64,000 nt of DNA from DASQMT01 sp963835735 (GCA_963835735.1 CAWIGP010000009.1:62001-126000), one strand, 5' to 3'; shown: positions 36,942-45,305, counted from the first letter of the stretch. The notes: generated by a model not told the origin, from the letters alone. A program made the numbers and translations.

Positions 36942-38183
36942 GTACTGCCTCACGTAAGTACGGTCATGCGGCCGGTGCCAGCCGGCCGCGGTGATCGAGG
37001 CGGTCGAGGAGGGCGTTGAGATCGCGGCGGGTGAAGGTCCAGTCAAACGGCGTGGCGGTCGGCCGCGAACTCTGCTTGAAAGGCGAGGATGCGCTCGGCG
37101 AGCTCCTCGGGGCTGGCGAAGTCGGCGGGCGTGAGGGCTTTGCGGGTGAGGATCGAGAAGTAGATCTCGATCTGGTTCAGCGACGAGGCGTGCGTGGGCA
37201 GGTGCACAAGCACGAGGTTGTCCCAGGCGCCCTGCAGGCGATCGATCGAGAGGCTGGCCGCGGTGGCACGGTCCCGTTGTCGACGACCCAGAAGACGCGC
37301 TGCGCGGACGCGTAGGGCTCGGTGGTCATGACGTCGGTCGACGAGCGCGTCGAACGCCGTCGGTTGCTGATGCGCGCCTCGCAGCGCCCGAACAGGCCGC
37401 GCGCTGGGTCGTGGACGTCGATCGCGGCCAAGTAGGCCAGCGTCCCGCGCCGGCGGTACTCATGCTCAACCAGCCCGGGCCGACCGGGCGCGGGCGCGAC
37501 TAGCGCGTGACGGCGCCGCAGCGCCTGCAGCTGGGTCTTCTCGTCGGCACGAGATCACGTAGTCGCCCGGATGCAGCCGCTCGCCCTGCCAGCGGCGCTC
37601 GTAGAGCTCGAACACCCGGCTGGCCTTGGCGCGGAAATCCGGGTCACGCGGAAACAGCCACGACCGCCACGCCCACGGGCGGATCGCGTCCTCGCACAGC
37701 CACCGCCACACGGTCGTGCCCGAAACCGAGCACACGACGCCGCGCTGCGACCGCTTCGCGCGCGAGCTCAGCCGCCGACCAGCGCGACAGCGGCCGGCCG
37801 GTCTGCGCCGGCAACTCGCACGCCAGCGCCTTGACCTCGGCGATCTCGGCGGGGGGAAAACGACCGGGGACGCCCCGGCCTGGGCCGCTCATCCAACCCC
37901 GCCAGCCCCTCGCTCGGCGAACCGCCTTCGCGACTTGGCCGGCCGTCTTGTCGGTGCAATCCAGCCGCCGCGCGATCTCCGCATCGCTATCGCCCCTCGG
38001 CGGCCAGCAGCACGACCTTGGCGCGGATCACCTCGCGATGCGCTCGCGTGTACTGCGCCGCGCGCCGACGCAGCTCACGCTCCTCGATCTCGCTCAGGGT
38101 GATCGCCACCTCGGCCATCGATCATCAGATTCGACGCCGTTATCGGCAACTCCTGCCTGGAGATGCTATTTTTGTGTGGGTAC
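36942..38183 (-). mobile_element. IS630-family insertion sequence at a TA target
   Basis: Flanked by TA on both sides (36940-36941 and 38184-38185). Ends are GTACTGCCTCACG at the left and, inverted, GTACCCACACAAA at the right: imperfect terminal repeats. Removing the element and one TA restores an uninterrupted reading frame across the target (GGIDERL then VAALGGASARRHS), which fixes the boundaries. Length 1242 bp, one transposase gene. Confidence 0.82.
36964..38118 (-). CDS. IS630-family transposase, frameshifted
   Basis: ATG 38118: MAEVAITLSEIEERELRRRA, an HTH region with DAEIARRLDCTDKTAGQVAK, a second segment SRWSAAELAREAV, TTVWRWLCEDAIRPW, DPDFRAKASRVFELYERRW, first catalytic Asp in ADEKTQLQALRRRH, second in FWVVDNGT, Glu in LNQIEIYFSILTRKAL. 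End TPFDWTFTRRDLNALLDRL then TGA at 36964. At least six one-base shifts, so as sequenced it is not one frame. Typical Tc1/mariner-like DDE layout and length (~384 aa). Confidence 0.78.
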
Positions 38184-38612
38184 TAGTCGCGGCCCTCGGC
38201 GGCGCATCGGCGCGGCGACATTCGGTGATCATCACCGCGCTGCAGTCCGACCACTACCCGGACACCAACCACGAGGCCGGCCGCGCGATGGACATCGGCG
38301 CCGTCGACGGCGAGGTCTGCCGCGGCGGCCGCACTGGCGCCTGCGCGCAGCTGGGCGCGAGCTCGCCGCGATGGAGGGCCGGGCTGCGCTCGACCGAGCT
38401 GATCTACTGCTGGGACCCTGACGGCCCGGGCGACCCGCGCGGGTTCGCGCGCGCCGACCACTGCGACCATATCCACGTCGGATGGGACGCGTAATGCCAG
38501 CAAGGGCATGGAGGTGCTCGACCGCATTGCGGTCATGCCCGCCGAGCAGCAGAACAACGGCCGCCGGGTCGACCCGGTGGTCATCCGCGCCGTCAAGCTC
38601 GAGCAGCGATAG
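38184..38612 (+). pseudogene. 3' part of a peptidase-like (DD-carboxypeptidase/lysin-type) gene split by IS630
   Basis: Continues the frame of 36830-36941. Contains SVIITALQSDHYPDTNHEAG, RAMDIGAVDGEVC, STELIYCWDPDGP and HCDHIHVGWD, with His/Asp placements (H..GRAMDI, H.DHIH) like zinc D,D-peptidases of the M15/VanY fold. Shifts near 38350 and 38493, then ASKGMEVLDRIAVMPAEQQN and stop TAG at 38610. This tail looks like the end of a longer mobile-element or cell-wall protein. The family assignment is by motif only. Confidence 0.5.
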
Positions 38613-39159
38613 CCCGCCACGCGATGACGGCGAGCATCGCCACGCCGGCGATCGCCCACAGCGGGCCCGGAGCGCCGCCGGCCGGGCTCTCAGAACCGAC
38701 CGTCGCCCGAGCGGGGACGACGGCCCTGGCCGGAAGGCCCAGGCGCTCGACCAGGATGCGCGGCACCCGGTACCAGCCGCCGGCAGTCCGAGTCGTGTCA
38801 TCCAACAGCCGCTGCCCACGGGCGGTGTACACCGCCGCGCCATGCCCGGCGTAGGGGTAGAGACGCTGTCTCACGACGTAGGCGGGCCTGCCGGTGGAGA
38901 GGCGCGGAAACCCCAGGCGCACCTGGTAGCGCGGACCAAGTTCACCCGCCGGCCGCCGCAGGCGCCCGGTGCGGTCAAAGATGCCGGTGTCGGCGGTAAG
39001 CAGCGCGAGGGGAGAGTCCGCGTCCCATTCGCCCGTGCCGTCGAGTTTGATCGGAGCCGTGAGCCCGGGCCCCGACACCGACCCGCTCAACGGGCCCTTG
39101 GCCATCGCGACGCCGGGCGCGGCGAGCAGAGCGACCACGACGAGCGCGATCATCCTCAT
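38593..39159 (-). CDS. exported, C-terminally anchored protein of unknown function
   Basis: Intact 188 aa. Signal peptide MRMIALVVVALLAAPGVAMA, a beta-rich extracellular part (GPGLTAPIKLDGTGEWDADS, QVRLGFPRLSTGRPAYVVRQ, YPYAGHGAAVYTARGQRLLD), and a C-terminal membrane helix (PLWAIAGVAMLAVIAWRAI) followed by AARA. No family recognised. It overlaps the end of the converging peptidase-like fragment by 20 bp. Confidence 0.75.
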   Translation of the reverse strand: MRMIALVVVALLAAPGVAMAKGPLSGSVSGPGLTAPIKLDGTGEWDADSPLALLTADTGIFDRTGRLRRPAGELGPRYQVRLGFPRLSTGRPAYVVRQRLYPYAGHGAAVYTARGQRLLDDTTRTAGGWYRVPRILVERLGLPARAVVPARATVGSESPAGGAPGPLWAIAGVAMLAVIAWRAIAARA

Positions 39160-39457
39160 GCCCGGGATACACCGCGCCCGCCGGCCCCGTTCCCGCGCCA
39201 GCTCAGAACGCCCTGAAGCGTCAGCAGCACCCGCTTGCGCTCCCGCCCGCGGGCGTAGCCCACAGGAACCTGGATGTCGGCGCGGCTCTGCCGGTTACGT
39301 CGCAGCGCTGGTGATGCATGCCGGGGCTGGCGATTAGACGGCACTGCGAGAGGAACCGGTGTGGCAGTTCGCGAGCGCGGAGTTGGGCGATGATCTGGCA
39401 CCGCGTCGTCACTCGGGTCTTGGTCTGACGAACGCTCACCTTGCGCAGCCGGGACAT

Positions 39458-39572
39458 ACCCAGCTGATCAGCGGAGCCGGCCGGTGGCAGTCAAGCGCGG
39501 CCCGTCAGGGCCGAGCGCAGCGAGCCGCGAAGTGGTGCGCTTGGCGGGCGCCGGCGCCGGAGCTACCCGACC
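39458..39572. repeat. structured repeat, copy A (three-way junction)
   Basis: About 115 bp, aligned end to end with copy B at 42147. It can fold as a closing stem TCAAGCGC/GCGCTTGG, hairpin GGCCC-GTCA-GGGCC and hairpin CCGC-GAA-GTGG, inside outer GC-rich pairing. Bordered by ACCCAGC and AGCTACCCG in both copies. No CDS or known RNA family fits. Confidence 0.6.
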
Positions 39573-39652
39573 CGGCGCCGTCGCAGCCGTTCAACTACGT
39601 AAAGGGAACTCTCACGTGCTGCCTGCCGCCTTCGTGAAGAGTCGAGTCAGCT

Positions 39653-39705
39653 GTCCTCTCGGGAGGACCTTGCTGGAGCGACCGCGCGGGGTCGCTCGAG
39701 CAAGG
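39653..39705. terminator. two tandem strong hairpins downstream of the sigma gene
   Basis: GTCCTC-TCGG-GAGGAC (39653-39668) is followed directly by CCTTGCT/AGCAAGG enclosing AGCGACC/GGTCGCT (39668-39705). They lie 73 bp beyond the sigma-factor stop on the minus strand, so they probably end that transcript, though no T run follows. Confidence 0.45.
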
Positions 39706-39777
39706 CGTGAGACGGTGCCCGACTCGGGTCGTTGAGTGCCGAACACGCGCCGAGCGGTACGTGCGGCGGGTTGCGCG

Positions 39778-40590
39778 TCACGCCGCCACGGCGGCGTGTG
39801 GTCGCGATGTGTCTTCGGTCTGGGCGAGCTCGCGCAGCCGTTGGAGGGATTGGCGGATGAGCCGCGAGACATGCATTTGGGAGATCCCGAGCCGCTCGCC
39901 GATCTCGCTTTGGGTGAGGTCCTCGGCGAAGCGCAGGCGCAGGACCTCGCGGTCGCGCTCGCTTAGGTGACGCAGTAGCCGTTCAGCGGTCACCGCCGCC
40001 TCGGCGGCGTCGAGACCAATGTCATGGGCGCCGATCACGTCGCCGAGCGGCGCGTGCTGGTCATCGCCGTCCATGATCGTGGATTGCAGCGACATGGCGT
40101 GGTGGGCGCCCGTTGCGGTGCGCGCCTCGAGCACCTGCTCGGGCGTGGTGTTGAGGCGCTCGGCGATCTCTGCAACGGTTGGCGCCCGACCGAGCGCTTG
40201 GTGCAGCTCGTCGGCCGTGCGATCCAGTCGCACGGCCAGCTCCTGGAGGTCGCGTGGGACGCGGAGCGCCCAGCCGGTGTCGCGGAAGTGGCGGCGAAGT
40301 TCGCCGAGGATTGTGGGTACTGCGAAGGAGGAGAATGCGGTGCCGTAGGCGGGGTCGTAGCGGTCGATCGCCTTCAGCAGACCGATAGCGGCGACTTGCC
40401 GTAGGTCTTCGAGCGGTTCGGGGCCGCGTTGGTAGCGGCCCGCAAGCTTGTAGGCGAGCGGTAGGAAGCGCTCGACGAGGTTCTGGCGGGCGCCGGCGTC
40501 ACCGGTTTCCCGGTAGCGCCGAAATAGCGCTCGATACTCGCGATCGGGCGCGTTGTTGACGTGCGCGAGGCGTTCGCTTGCGGCTCCCAT
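39778..40590 (-). CDS. SigB/SigF-family (group 3) sigma-70 factor
   Basis: Intact 270 aa. Region 2: YRETGDAGARQNLVERFLPL, AYKLAGRYQRG, EDLRQVAAIGLLKAIDRYDP and FSSFAVPTILGELRRHFRDT, which is the general-stress signature. Region 3: WALRVPRDLQEL, GRAPTVAEIAERLN. Region 4: LSERDREVLRLRFAEDLTQS, EIGERLGISQMHVSRLI. A good AGGAAGGAG ribosome site precedes ATG 40590. It is 12 bp after the STAS gene and so cotranscribed with it. No anti-sigma kinase (RsbW-like) is adjacent. It probably directs stress promoters of GTT-N16-GGGTA type. Confidence 0.92.
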   Translation of the reverse strand: MGAASERLAHVNNAPDREYRALFRRYRETGDAGARQNLVERFLPLAYKLAGRYQRGPEPLEDLRQVAAIGLLKAIDRYDPAYGTAFSSFAVPTILGELRRHFRDTGWALRVPRDLQELAVRLDRTADELHQALGRAPTVAEIAERLNTTPEQVLEARTATGAHHAMSLQSTIMDGDDQHAPLGDVIGAHDIGLDAAEAAVTAERLLRHLSERDREVLRLRFAEDLTQSEIGERLGISQMHVSRLIRQSLQRLRELAQTEDTSRPHAAVAA

Positions 40591-40602
40591 GATCGCTCCT
40601 TC

Positions 40603-41058
40603 CTAGTCGAGTGCAGCGGACCGAAGCGCACCGCGTGTCGACGTGTGTTCGCCGGCGGGTTTCGGCGCGCCGCGCGATGCGGCGGGGCCGTCGACGAACT
40701 CGAGCCGGTCGAGCACACCGGTGATCTCGAATATGTGATTGACGGCGTCGGGGCCGCGGACGATCGTCAGTCGTCCACCGGACTCTCGGAGGCGCCGGTC
40801 CAGGGCCAGGATCATCGCCAGCCCGCGGGAGTCGATGAAGTCCAGCCCGCTGAGGTCGAGAACGATCGCGCGCGCGTCAGCCTCGGCGCGGCACAACGCG
40901 TCCTCGAACACTGGCAGGGTCGCGAGGTCGAGCTCCCCGATGCACGCGAGCCGCGTCGGGCCGTCCGCGATGTCGTGGTGCTCTACGGCGAAACCCCGCC
41001 GCGCCAGCTCACGGGCACTGTCTCCGTTTGACCCGTTGTCCGGGAGATCGGTCCTCAT
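40603..41058 (-). CDS. STAS-domain anti-sigma factor antagonist
   Basis: 151 aa. STAS core: LACIGELDLATLPVFEDALC, AIVLDLSGLDFIDSRGLAMI with the phosphorylatable Ser in DSRG near 100, and GGRLTIVRGPDAVNHIFEIT. Members are phosphorylated by an anti-sigma kinase and, when dephosphorylated, bind it and free the sigma factor. The C-terminal tail is longer and polar (PAASRGAPKPAGEHTST). First gene of the sigma operon; its promoter is covered by palindromic operators. Confidence 0.9.
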   Translation of the reverse strand: MRTDLPDNGSNGDSARELARRGFAVEHHDIADGPTRLACIGELDLATLPVFEDALCRAEADARAIVLDLSGLDFIDSRGLAMILALDRRLRESGGRLTIVRGPDAVNHIFEITGVLDRLEFVDGPAASRGAPKPAGEHTSTRGALRSAALD

Positions 41059-41096
41059 GCTTTCACCTCGGTCGTCGTAACGTCAGCCGAAAGCCA

Positions 41097-41321
41097 GAAC
41101 GGTCTTTCTATAGGGCAGTCAGACCGGTCGTTCTACAGCAGACAGACCGGTCTGTCAACCGTCGCCTGGACCGTGGTTCAGGGCGGTGCTCGGAACCCAC
41201 TCGAGTTCGCTCTGGATGTGATTCCTGGAGTGCCGATGAGGGGGAATCGGACATGTCTCTGCGGTTCGCGGAGGGCGGGTGGCACAGACCGGTCTTTCTG
41301 TCGTAGGCAGACCTGTCTGTC
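41097..41321. promoter_or_regulatory. cluster of AGACCGGTCT-type operators
   Basis: Sites: AACGGTCTTTCT (~41099), CAGACCGGTCG (~41120), the perfect GACAGACCGGTCTGTC (41141-41156), CAGACCGGTCTTTCTG (41284-41299) and CAGACCTGTCTGTC (~41308). They fall into two groups, one over the STAS promoter and one just before the divergent TetR gene. This is the classic pattern for an autoregulated TetR repressor. Confidence 0.7.
41130..41158 (-). promoter_or_regulatory. sigma70-type promoter of the STAS-sigma operon
   Basis: On the minus strand TTGACA (complement of 41153-41158), a 17-bp spacer, then TAGAAC (complement of 41130-41135). The spacer contains a perfect 16-bp palindrome GACAGACCGGTCTGTC (41141-41156), so a repressor bound there would exclude RNA polymerase. 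The STAS ATG lies ~72 bp downstream. Confidence 0.7.
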
Positions 41322-41344
41322 TATTGCTACCGTTCGCGAGCGAG

Positions 41345-41965
41345 ATGGAGCCGGAGCTGTCAGCGGCCGATCGCCGCCGGGGCCCGCGCGAGCGGCTGCT
41401 GGACACCGCCTACGAACTGTTTTCGCGGCGCGGCATTCGCGGCGTGGGGGTCGAAGAGGTCATCGAGCACGCCGGCGTCGCCAAGGCGACGCTCTACCGC
41501 CACTTCGCGTCCAAGGACGACCTCGTTCTCGCGTTCCTCGAGCGGCGTCACCAGCACTGGACCGACGACATCCAGCAGGCGCAGACCAGGCATACCGACG
41601 GCGGACCCGAGCAACGCTTGCTGGCCATCTTCGACGTGCTTGACGAGCGGTTTCACAGCAAGGAGTTCGACGCGTACCTGTTTTTCAACGCGCTGGTTGA
41701 GATGGGCGCCGAGCATCCCGCCGGCCGCGCCAGCGTCCGTCACGTGGAGCACATCAGATCGATCGTGCGCCAGCTGGCCGACGAGGCCGGGTTGCGCGAC
41801 AGCGACGACTTTGCCCGTTCCTGGCACATCCTGATGAAGGGCTCGGTCATCGCCGCGGCGGAGGGAGACCCCGACGCCGCTGAGCACGCACAAGCGATGG
41901 CCCGCAGCCTGATCGAACGCCACCGCCAACCCGCGTCACAGTCGGATACTCGCGTGTCGCCGTAG
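41345..41965 (+). CDS. TetR-family regulator divergent from the sigma operon
   Basis: 206 aa, intact. HTH: PRERLLDTAYELFSRRGIRG, VGVEEVIEHAGVAKATLYRH, FASKDDLVLAFLE. Ligand-binding helices follow (DAYLFFNALVEMGAEHPAGR). ATG 41345. Palindromes before it and over the neighbouring promoter make it the likely repressor of both. This places a general-stress sigma factor under a small-molecule switch in addition to any partner switching. Ligand unknown. Confidence 0.9.
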   Translation: MEPELSAADRRRGPRERLLDTAYELFSRRGIRGVGVEEVIEHAGVAKATLYRHFASKDDLVLAFLERRHQHWTDDIQQAQTRHTDGGPEQRLLAIFDVLDERFHSKEFDAYLFFNALVEMGAEHPAGRASVRHVEHIRSIVRQLADEAGLRDSDDFARSWHILMKGSVIAAAEGDPDAAEHAQAMARSLIERHRQPASQSDTRVSP

Positions 41966-42123
41966 GCGTTTGCGGGGCATTCGAGCTCGCGCGACAGGCG
42001 AGGCCTTCCGACGGGCGGACATTGCGTTTCTCCCGGGCTGCTGACAGCGCTTCGTCGCCGTCAAGCTCGCCGACGCCGCGGAGCGTCCGATCGGAGCAAT
42101 GCTTGGAACGGCTGACCCGGGTC

Positions 42124-42141
42124 GGCAGGCTCCGGCCTGCC
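42124..42141 (+). terminator. hairpin GGCAGGC-TCCG-GCCTGCC
   Basis: A perfect 7-bp stem with a 4-nt loop, 160 bp after the TetR stop and 6 bp before repeat copy B. No T run follows, so termination is only a possibility. Confidence 0.4.
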
Positions 42142-42146
42142 CTCCT

Positions 42147-42263
42147 ACCCAGCCCAATAGCGGAGCCGCGCCCGTGGCAGTCAAGCGCAGTCCGTCAGGA
42201 CCGGCCGCAGGCCGCCGCGAAGCGGTGTCGCTTGACGGGCGCGGGCCGGCGAAGCTACCCGGC
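42147..42263. repeat. structured repeat, copy B (three-way junction)
   Basis: Direct-orientation partner of copy A at 39458. Same fold with changed bases: closing stem GTCAAGCG/CGCTTGAC, hairpin GTCC-GTCA-GGAC (A has GCCC/GGGC in place), hairpin CCGC-GAA-GCGG (A has a G-T pair), outer stem GCGCCCGT/ACGGGCGC. The two copies bracket the sigma/STAS/TetR module. Confidence 0.6.
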
Positions 42264-42318
42264 GACGTGGTGTAGCGGCTCGAGCTGACCGCGCTGAGCG
42301 CGCGGCGGGCTCTTCTTC

Positions 42319-42432
42319 ACGAACTCCAGGCCGTGCCGCGCGGTGGCGGGGCGGCCGGCGAGGACGGCCGCTTGCGGCCGCCCGCAGCCGGCGGCGCCGG
42401 CGGCGAGCGAAGCGAGCCGCCCTTGAGTTCGT
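42319..42432. repeat. long inverted repeat enclosing 90 bp of GC-rich DNA
   Basis: ACGAACTCCAGG (42319-42330) is repeated inverted as CCTTGAGTTCGT (42421-42432), 11 of 12 positions pairing. The enclosed part has its own short dyads (CGGCCGC..GCGGCCG, GCGAGC/GCGAGC-like). No gene is seen here. It lies just before the IS481 target duplication. Confidence 0.45.
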
Positions 42433-42467
42433 AGAGAAACTCCTCACAGGCGCGGAACCGACAACCG

Positions 42468-44532
42468 TGTCCTGTCTCGGGACATGCTTGACGCTGGAGT
42501 CTCAGGACATGCTTGACGCCGCTGGCCGTGATCGGCTCTCGTCGTCCGTGGGGTCGGCGACGGGAGGCCGGGATTGGCATTGGTGGCGTTGTCGGTTGTC
42601 GAGCAGCGGTATCGGGCGGTGATGGCGGTGTTGGACGGCGCGAGGTCGAGCGAGGTGGCGGCCGAGGTCGGGCGTGTCGCGGCAGTCGGTGCATGCGTGG
42701 CTGGCGCGCTATCGCGCGGCGGGGCTGGCGGGGTTGGCGGACCGGTCGCAGCCGGCCGCGGTCGAGCCCGAATCAGGCGTCGGCGGAGGTGGAGGCGCGG
42801 GTGTGTGAGCTGCGCCGCGATCATCCGCGGTGGGGTGCGCAGCGGATCCTGCACGAGCTGATGCGCGGCCCGGCGCCGGCGGAGGGGTTGCCGTCGCGCG
42901 CGACGGTGCACCGGATCCTGCGTCCGCCACGGCCTGGTGATCGCGCGCGCGCGGCGGCGCAAGCGGTCGGACTATGTGCGTTGGCAGCGGCCGGCGGCGA
43001 TGCAGCTGTGGCAGATCGACATCGTCTATGGGCCGCGGCTGGTGGACACGGCGACGGGTGAGCTGCGGGAGGCGCGGATCGTGACCGGCGTCGATGATCA
43101 CTCGCGGTATCTGCGTGCATGGCGCGGGTGGTCGAGCGCGCGACCGGCCGCGCGGTCTGTCTGGCCTTCTAGCGAGGCGCTGGAGCGCTATGGGGCGCCG
43201 GAGGAGGTGCTCACCGATAACGGCAAGCAGTTCACCGACCGGTTCGGCCGCGGCGGGGAGGTGCTGTTCGACAAGATCTGCCGGCGCAACGGGATCGCGC
43301 ACCGGCTCACGGCGCCGAGCTCGCCGACCACGACCGGCAAGATCGAGCGCTTCCATCAGACGCTGCGGCGCGAGCTGCTCGACGACGCGCGCCCGTTCAC
43401 GTCGCTGCTCGAGGCGCAGGCCGCGCTCGATGACTGGGTCCGCGAGTACAACGCGGATCGGCCGCATCAGGCGCTCGAGACCGCGGGCGCCGGTCACGCC
43501 GGCCGAGCGCTTCCAGCCCGGCGCCGGCCGAGCAGCGCGAGCTGCTGGCGCTGTGGCTGCCGGGCTGCGCTCGCCGTCGGTCCCGGAGCCGGCGAGCACG
43601 CCGACCGCCGAGCGCGCGATCGACGCCGGCGCGGCCCGCGAGGCGGTCGATGGCGGGCCGGTCGAGTTCGACCGCGTCGTCCCGCCGTCGGGGAACCTGA
43701 TGGTCGCGCGCCGGCAGTTCTGGCTCGGCCCGCCGCGCGCCGGGCAGACCGTCCGCTTCTGGGCCAGCGTCGACGTCATCCACCTGTCGATCGCCGGCGC
43801 CCGGGTCAAGAGCCTGCGCTCGCACCTGTCCACCGCCGATCTCGCCCAGCTCGCCCAGCGAGGGCGCGGTCGCGGCCGGCCCGCCGCCGCTGCCGCTCGA
43901 GCCGAGGACGGGGCGGCGATCGAGGTCGACCGCGCGGTCAACAACAGCGGGCTGGTCTGCCTGGCCGGCCGCCAGGTGCTCGCCGCCGAGATCCTCGGCG
44001 GCCGGCCCGTGATCGTCCGGATCGAACCGCAGACGCTGATGTTCCTCGACCCCGACGACGCGCGAGCTGCTGCGCGTCCGCCCCAACCCGCTCACCCCCG
44101 AGCAGACGCTGCGGCTCCAAGGCGCGCGCCCCGCCGGCCCGCCACCGCGGCCCACGGACCGAGCCGGTCACCGTTCAGCGCCGCGTCAGCGCCACCGGCG
44201 TGATCACCGTCTGCCGCCAACACGTCCCGCTCGGGCGCATCCACGCCGGCCGCATCGTCACGCGTCCACGTCTCCGAGCACACGCTCGCGATCGAGCTCG
44301 ACGACGAAACCCGGACCGTCCGCCGCACCACCAGCCGGCCCGTCGTGGTCGTCAAGGGCAGCCGGCCGCCACCGAGCCCGGGCAACGTCAACGGAACTCT
44401 CGGCCAGCGCGGAGCGGGAAACGGAGCATCCCCAACAGATCTAGAACATGAACCCCAGAACCCCTACGAAACCTAGGCCGAGCGTCAAGCATGTCCTGAG
44501 ACTGATCCGTCAAGGAGGTCCTGAGACTTGCA
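42468..44532 (+). mobile_element. IS481-family insertion sequence with 15-bp target duplication
   Basis: CGGAACCGACAACCG is present at 42453-42467 and 44533-44547. Between them the element begins TGTCCTGTCTCGGG and ends ACTTGCA (TG...CA). Each end carries two tandem copies of a GTCTCAGGACATGCTTGACG motif (left ~42473 and ~42499; right, inverted, ~44483 and ~44510). Length 2065 bp, with one transposase gene. Confidence 0.85.
42574..44476 (+). CDS. IS481-family transposase with long C-terminal extension, frameshifted
   Basis: N-terminal HTH (VVEQRYRAVMAVLDGARSSE, VHAWLARYRAAGLAGLADRS), RRDHPRWGAQRILHEL, then the rve integrase core: first Asp in MQLWQIDIVYGPRL, second in LTDNGKQFTDRF, Glu in TTTGKIERFHQTLRRELL. 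The C-terminal part (FDRVVPPSGNLMVARRQFWL, HLSIAGARVKSLRSHL, LVCLAGRQVL) is the extension seen in actinobacterial IS481 transposases. Shifts near 42675, 42760, 42930, 43130, 43490, 44065 and 44270. Stop TAG 44474. Start TTG 42574 or a nearby GTG. Confidence 0.78.
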
Positions 44533-44591
44533 CGGAACCGACAACCGCCGAAACGGCGCCGACACGGGCGCCGAGAGTGGGGCTGTCGTAG

Positions 44592-44633
44592 GTGATGCTT
44601 GACGGTGGTGTCTCAGTAGATGCTTGACAGTGG
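44592..44633 (+). repeat. solo end of a second IS481-type element
   Basis: GATGCTTGACGGTGGTGTCTC followed by a second copy AGTAGATGCTTGACAGTGG repeats the tandem left-end motif of the IS481 element (GACATGCTTGACG twice) in the same orientation, 60 bp beyond its right end. No transposase follows. It is a relic end or a former insertion scar. Confidence 0.5.
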
Positions 44634-44752
44634 CGGGTCGAGACGGTGCCCGGTGCTGTACGCGCGCTGCTCCTTCCAGGCTCGGAGCAGAAGCGGGGCC
44701 GCCGCACCGGCTGGGTAGGACCCGCCGGTGCCCGCAACGAGGAGGTCGCCAT

Positions 44753-44932
44753 AGCGAATCCCCGCAGGACCGGCCCGACGAGGCCGACGAGAAGCGCCCG
44801 AAGCCCGGCGAGCCGGACACGGAGACCGAGGGCGGCTTTCCGAAGGAGGCGCCCGAGTCCAAAGACGGCGAGCAGCAATCGAAGCAGGACCAGTCGTCGG
44901 ATAGCTCCTCGGACGCCGCGAGCCGGGGCTGA
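44753..44932 (+). CDS. small acidic disordered protein (uncertain)
   Basis: The frame ending TGA 44930-44932 encodes a hydrophilic acidic stretch: DRPDEADEKRPKPGEPDTET, then EGGFPKEAPESKDGEQQSKQ and DQSSDSSSDAASRG. That composition is very unlike a random GC-rich frame. GAGGAGGT precedes it, but the start would be ATA or need a one-base correction. Function unknown; similar small disordered proteins accompany stress genes in this class. Confidence 0.35.
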   Translation, partial: SESPQDRPDEADEKRPKPGEPDTETEGGFPKEAPESKDGEQQSKQDQSSDSSSDAASRG

Positions 44933-45305
44933 CTCGCGGTAGCGGGGCGCGGTCCGAAGCCCGCGAACATCGGACGCAGTCGGCGCCGCGGCTGTAATGC
45001 CGCGACGCCGCCAGTTCGCACTTCGCGGAGCGGTCCGGGCCACGCCCGCGGGCGAGCCGCTGAACGGCCCGACGGGCGGGCCGATGTGCGCCACTCTCAG
45101 CGGGCACTCCGCGCTCTCGAATGCGCGGTGAGCGGGGCGCCGCGAGCGCCTGCAGTGCATGTCTGCTCCGGAGGAGGGTCGCGAACGCCAGTGCACTGTC
45201 GGCTCCCGCCTCACTCCTGTCTGCGGAAGGCAGTAGCAGCGCCGTCGCTGTCGAGTTCCATGGGCGCCTGATCAGTCCGGCGCGGACGCTCCTCATTGAC
45301 CCCGT
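44933..45305. other. stretch without a recognisable gene
   Basis: No frame here has protein-like composition or a recognisable motif; I see no repeats or strong hairpins. Confidence 0.4.

Noticed and set aside
39458..42263. Repeat copies as c-di-GMP or other known riboswitches
   Set aside because: The invariant cores of GEMM, cobalamin, TPP, glycine and ydaO classes are not present, and no downstream same-strand gene follows closely.
39458..42263. Repeat copies as integron attC sites
   Set aside because: No R-core GTTRRRY signature and no integron integrase; the fold is a three-way junction rather than a single attC hairpin.
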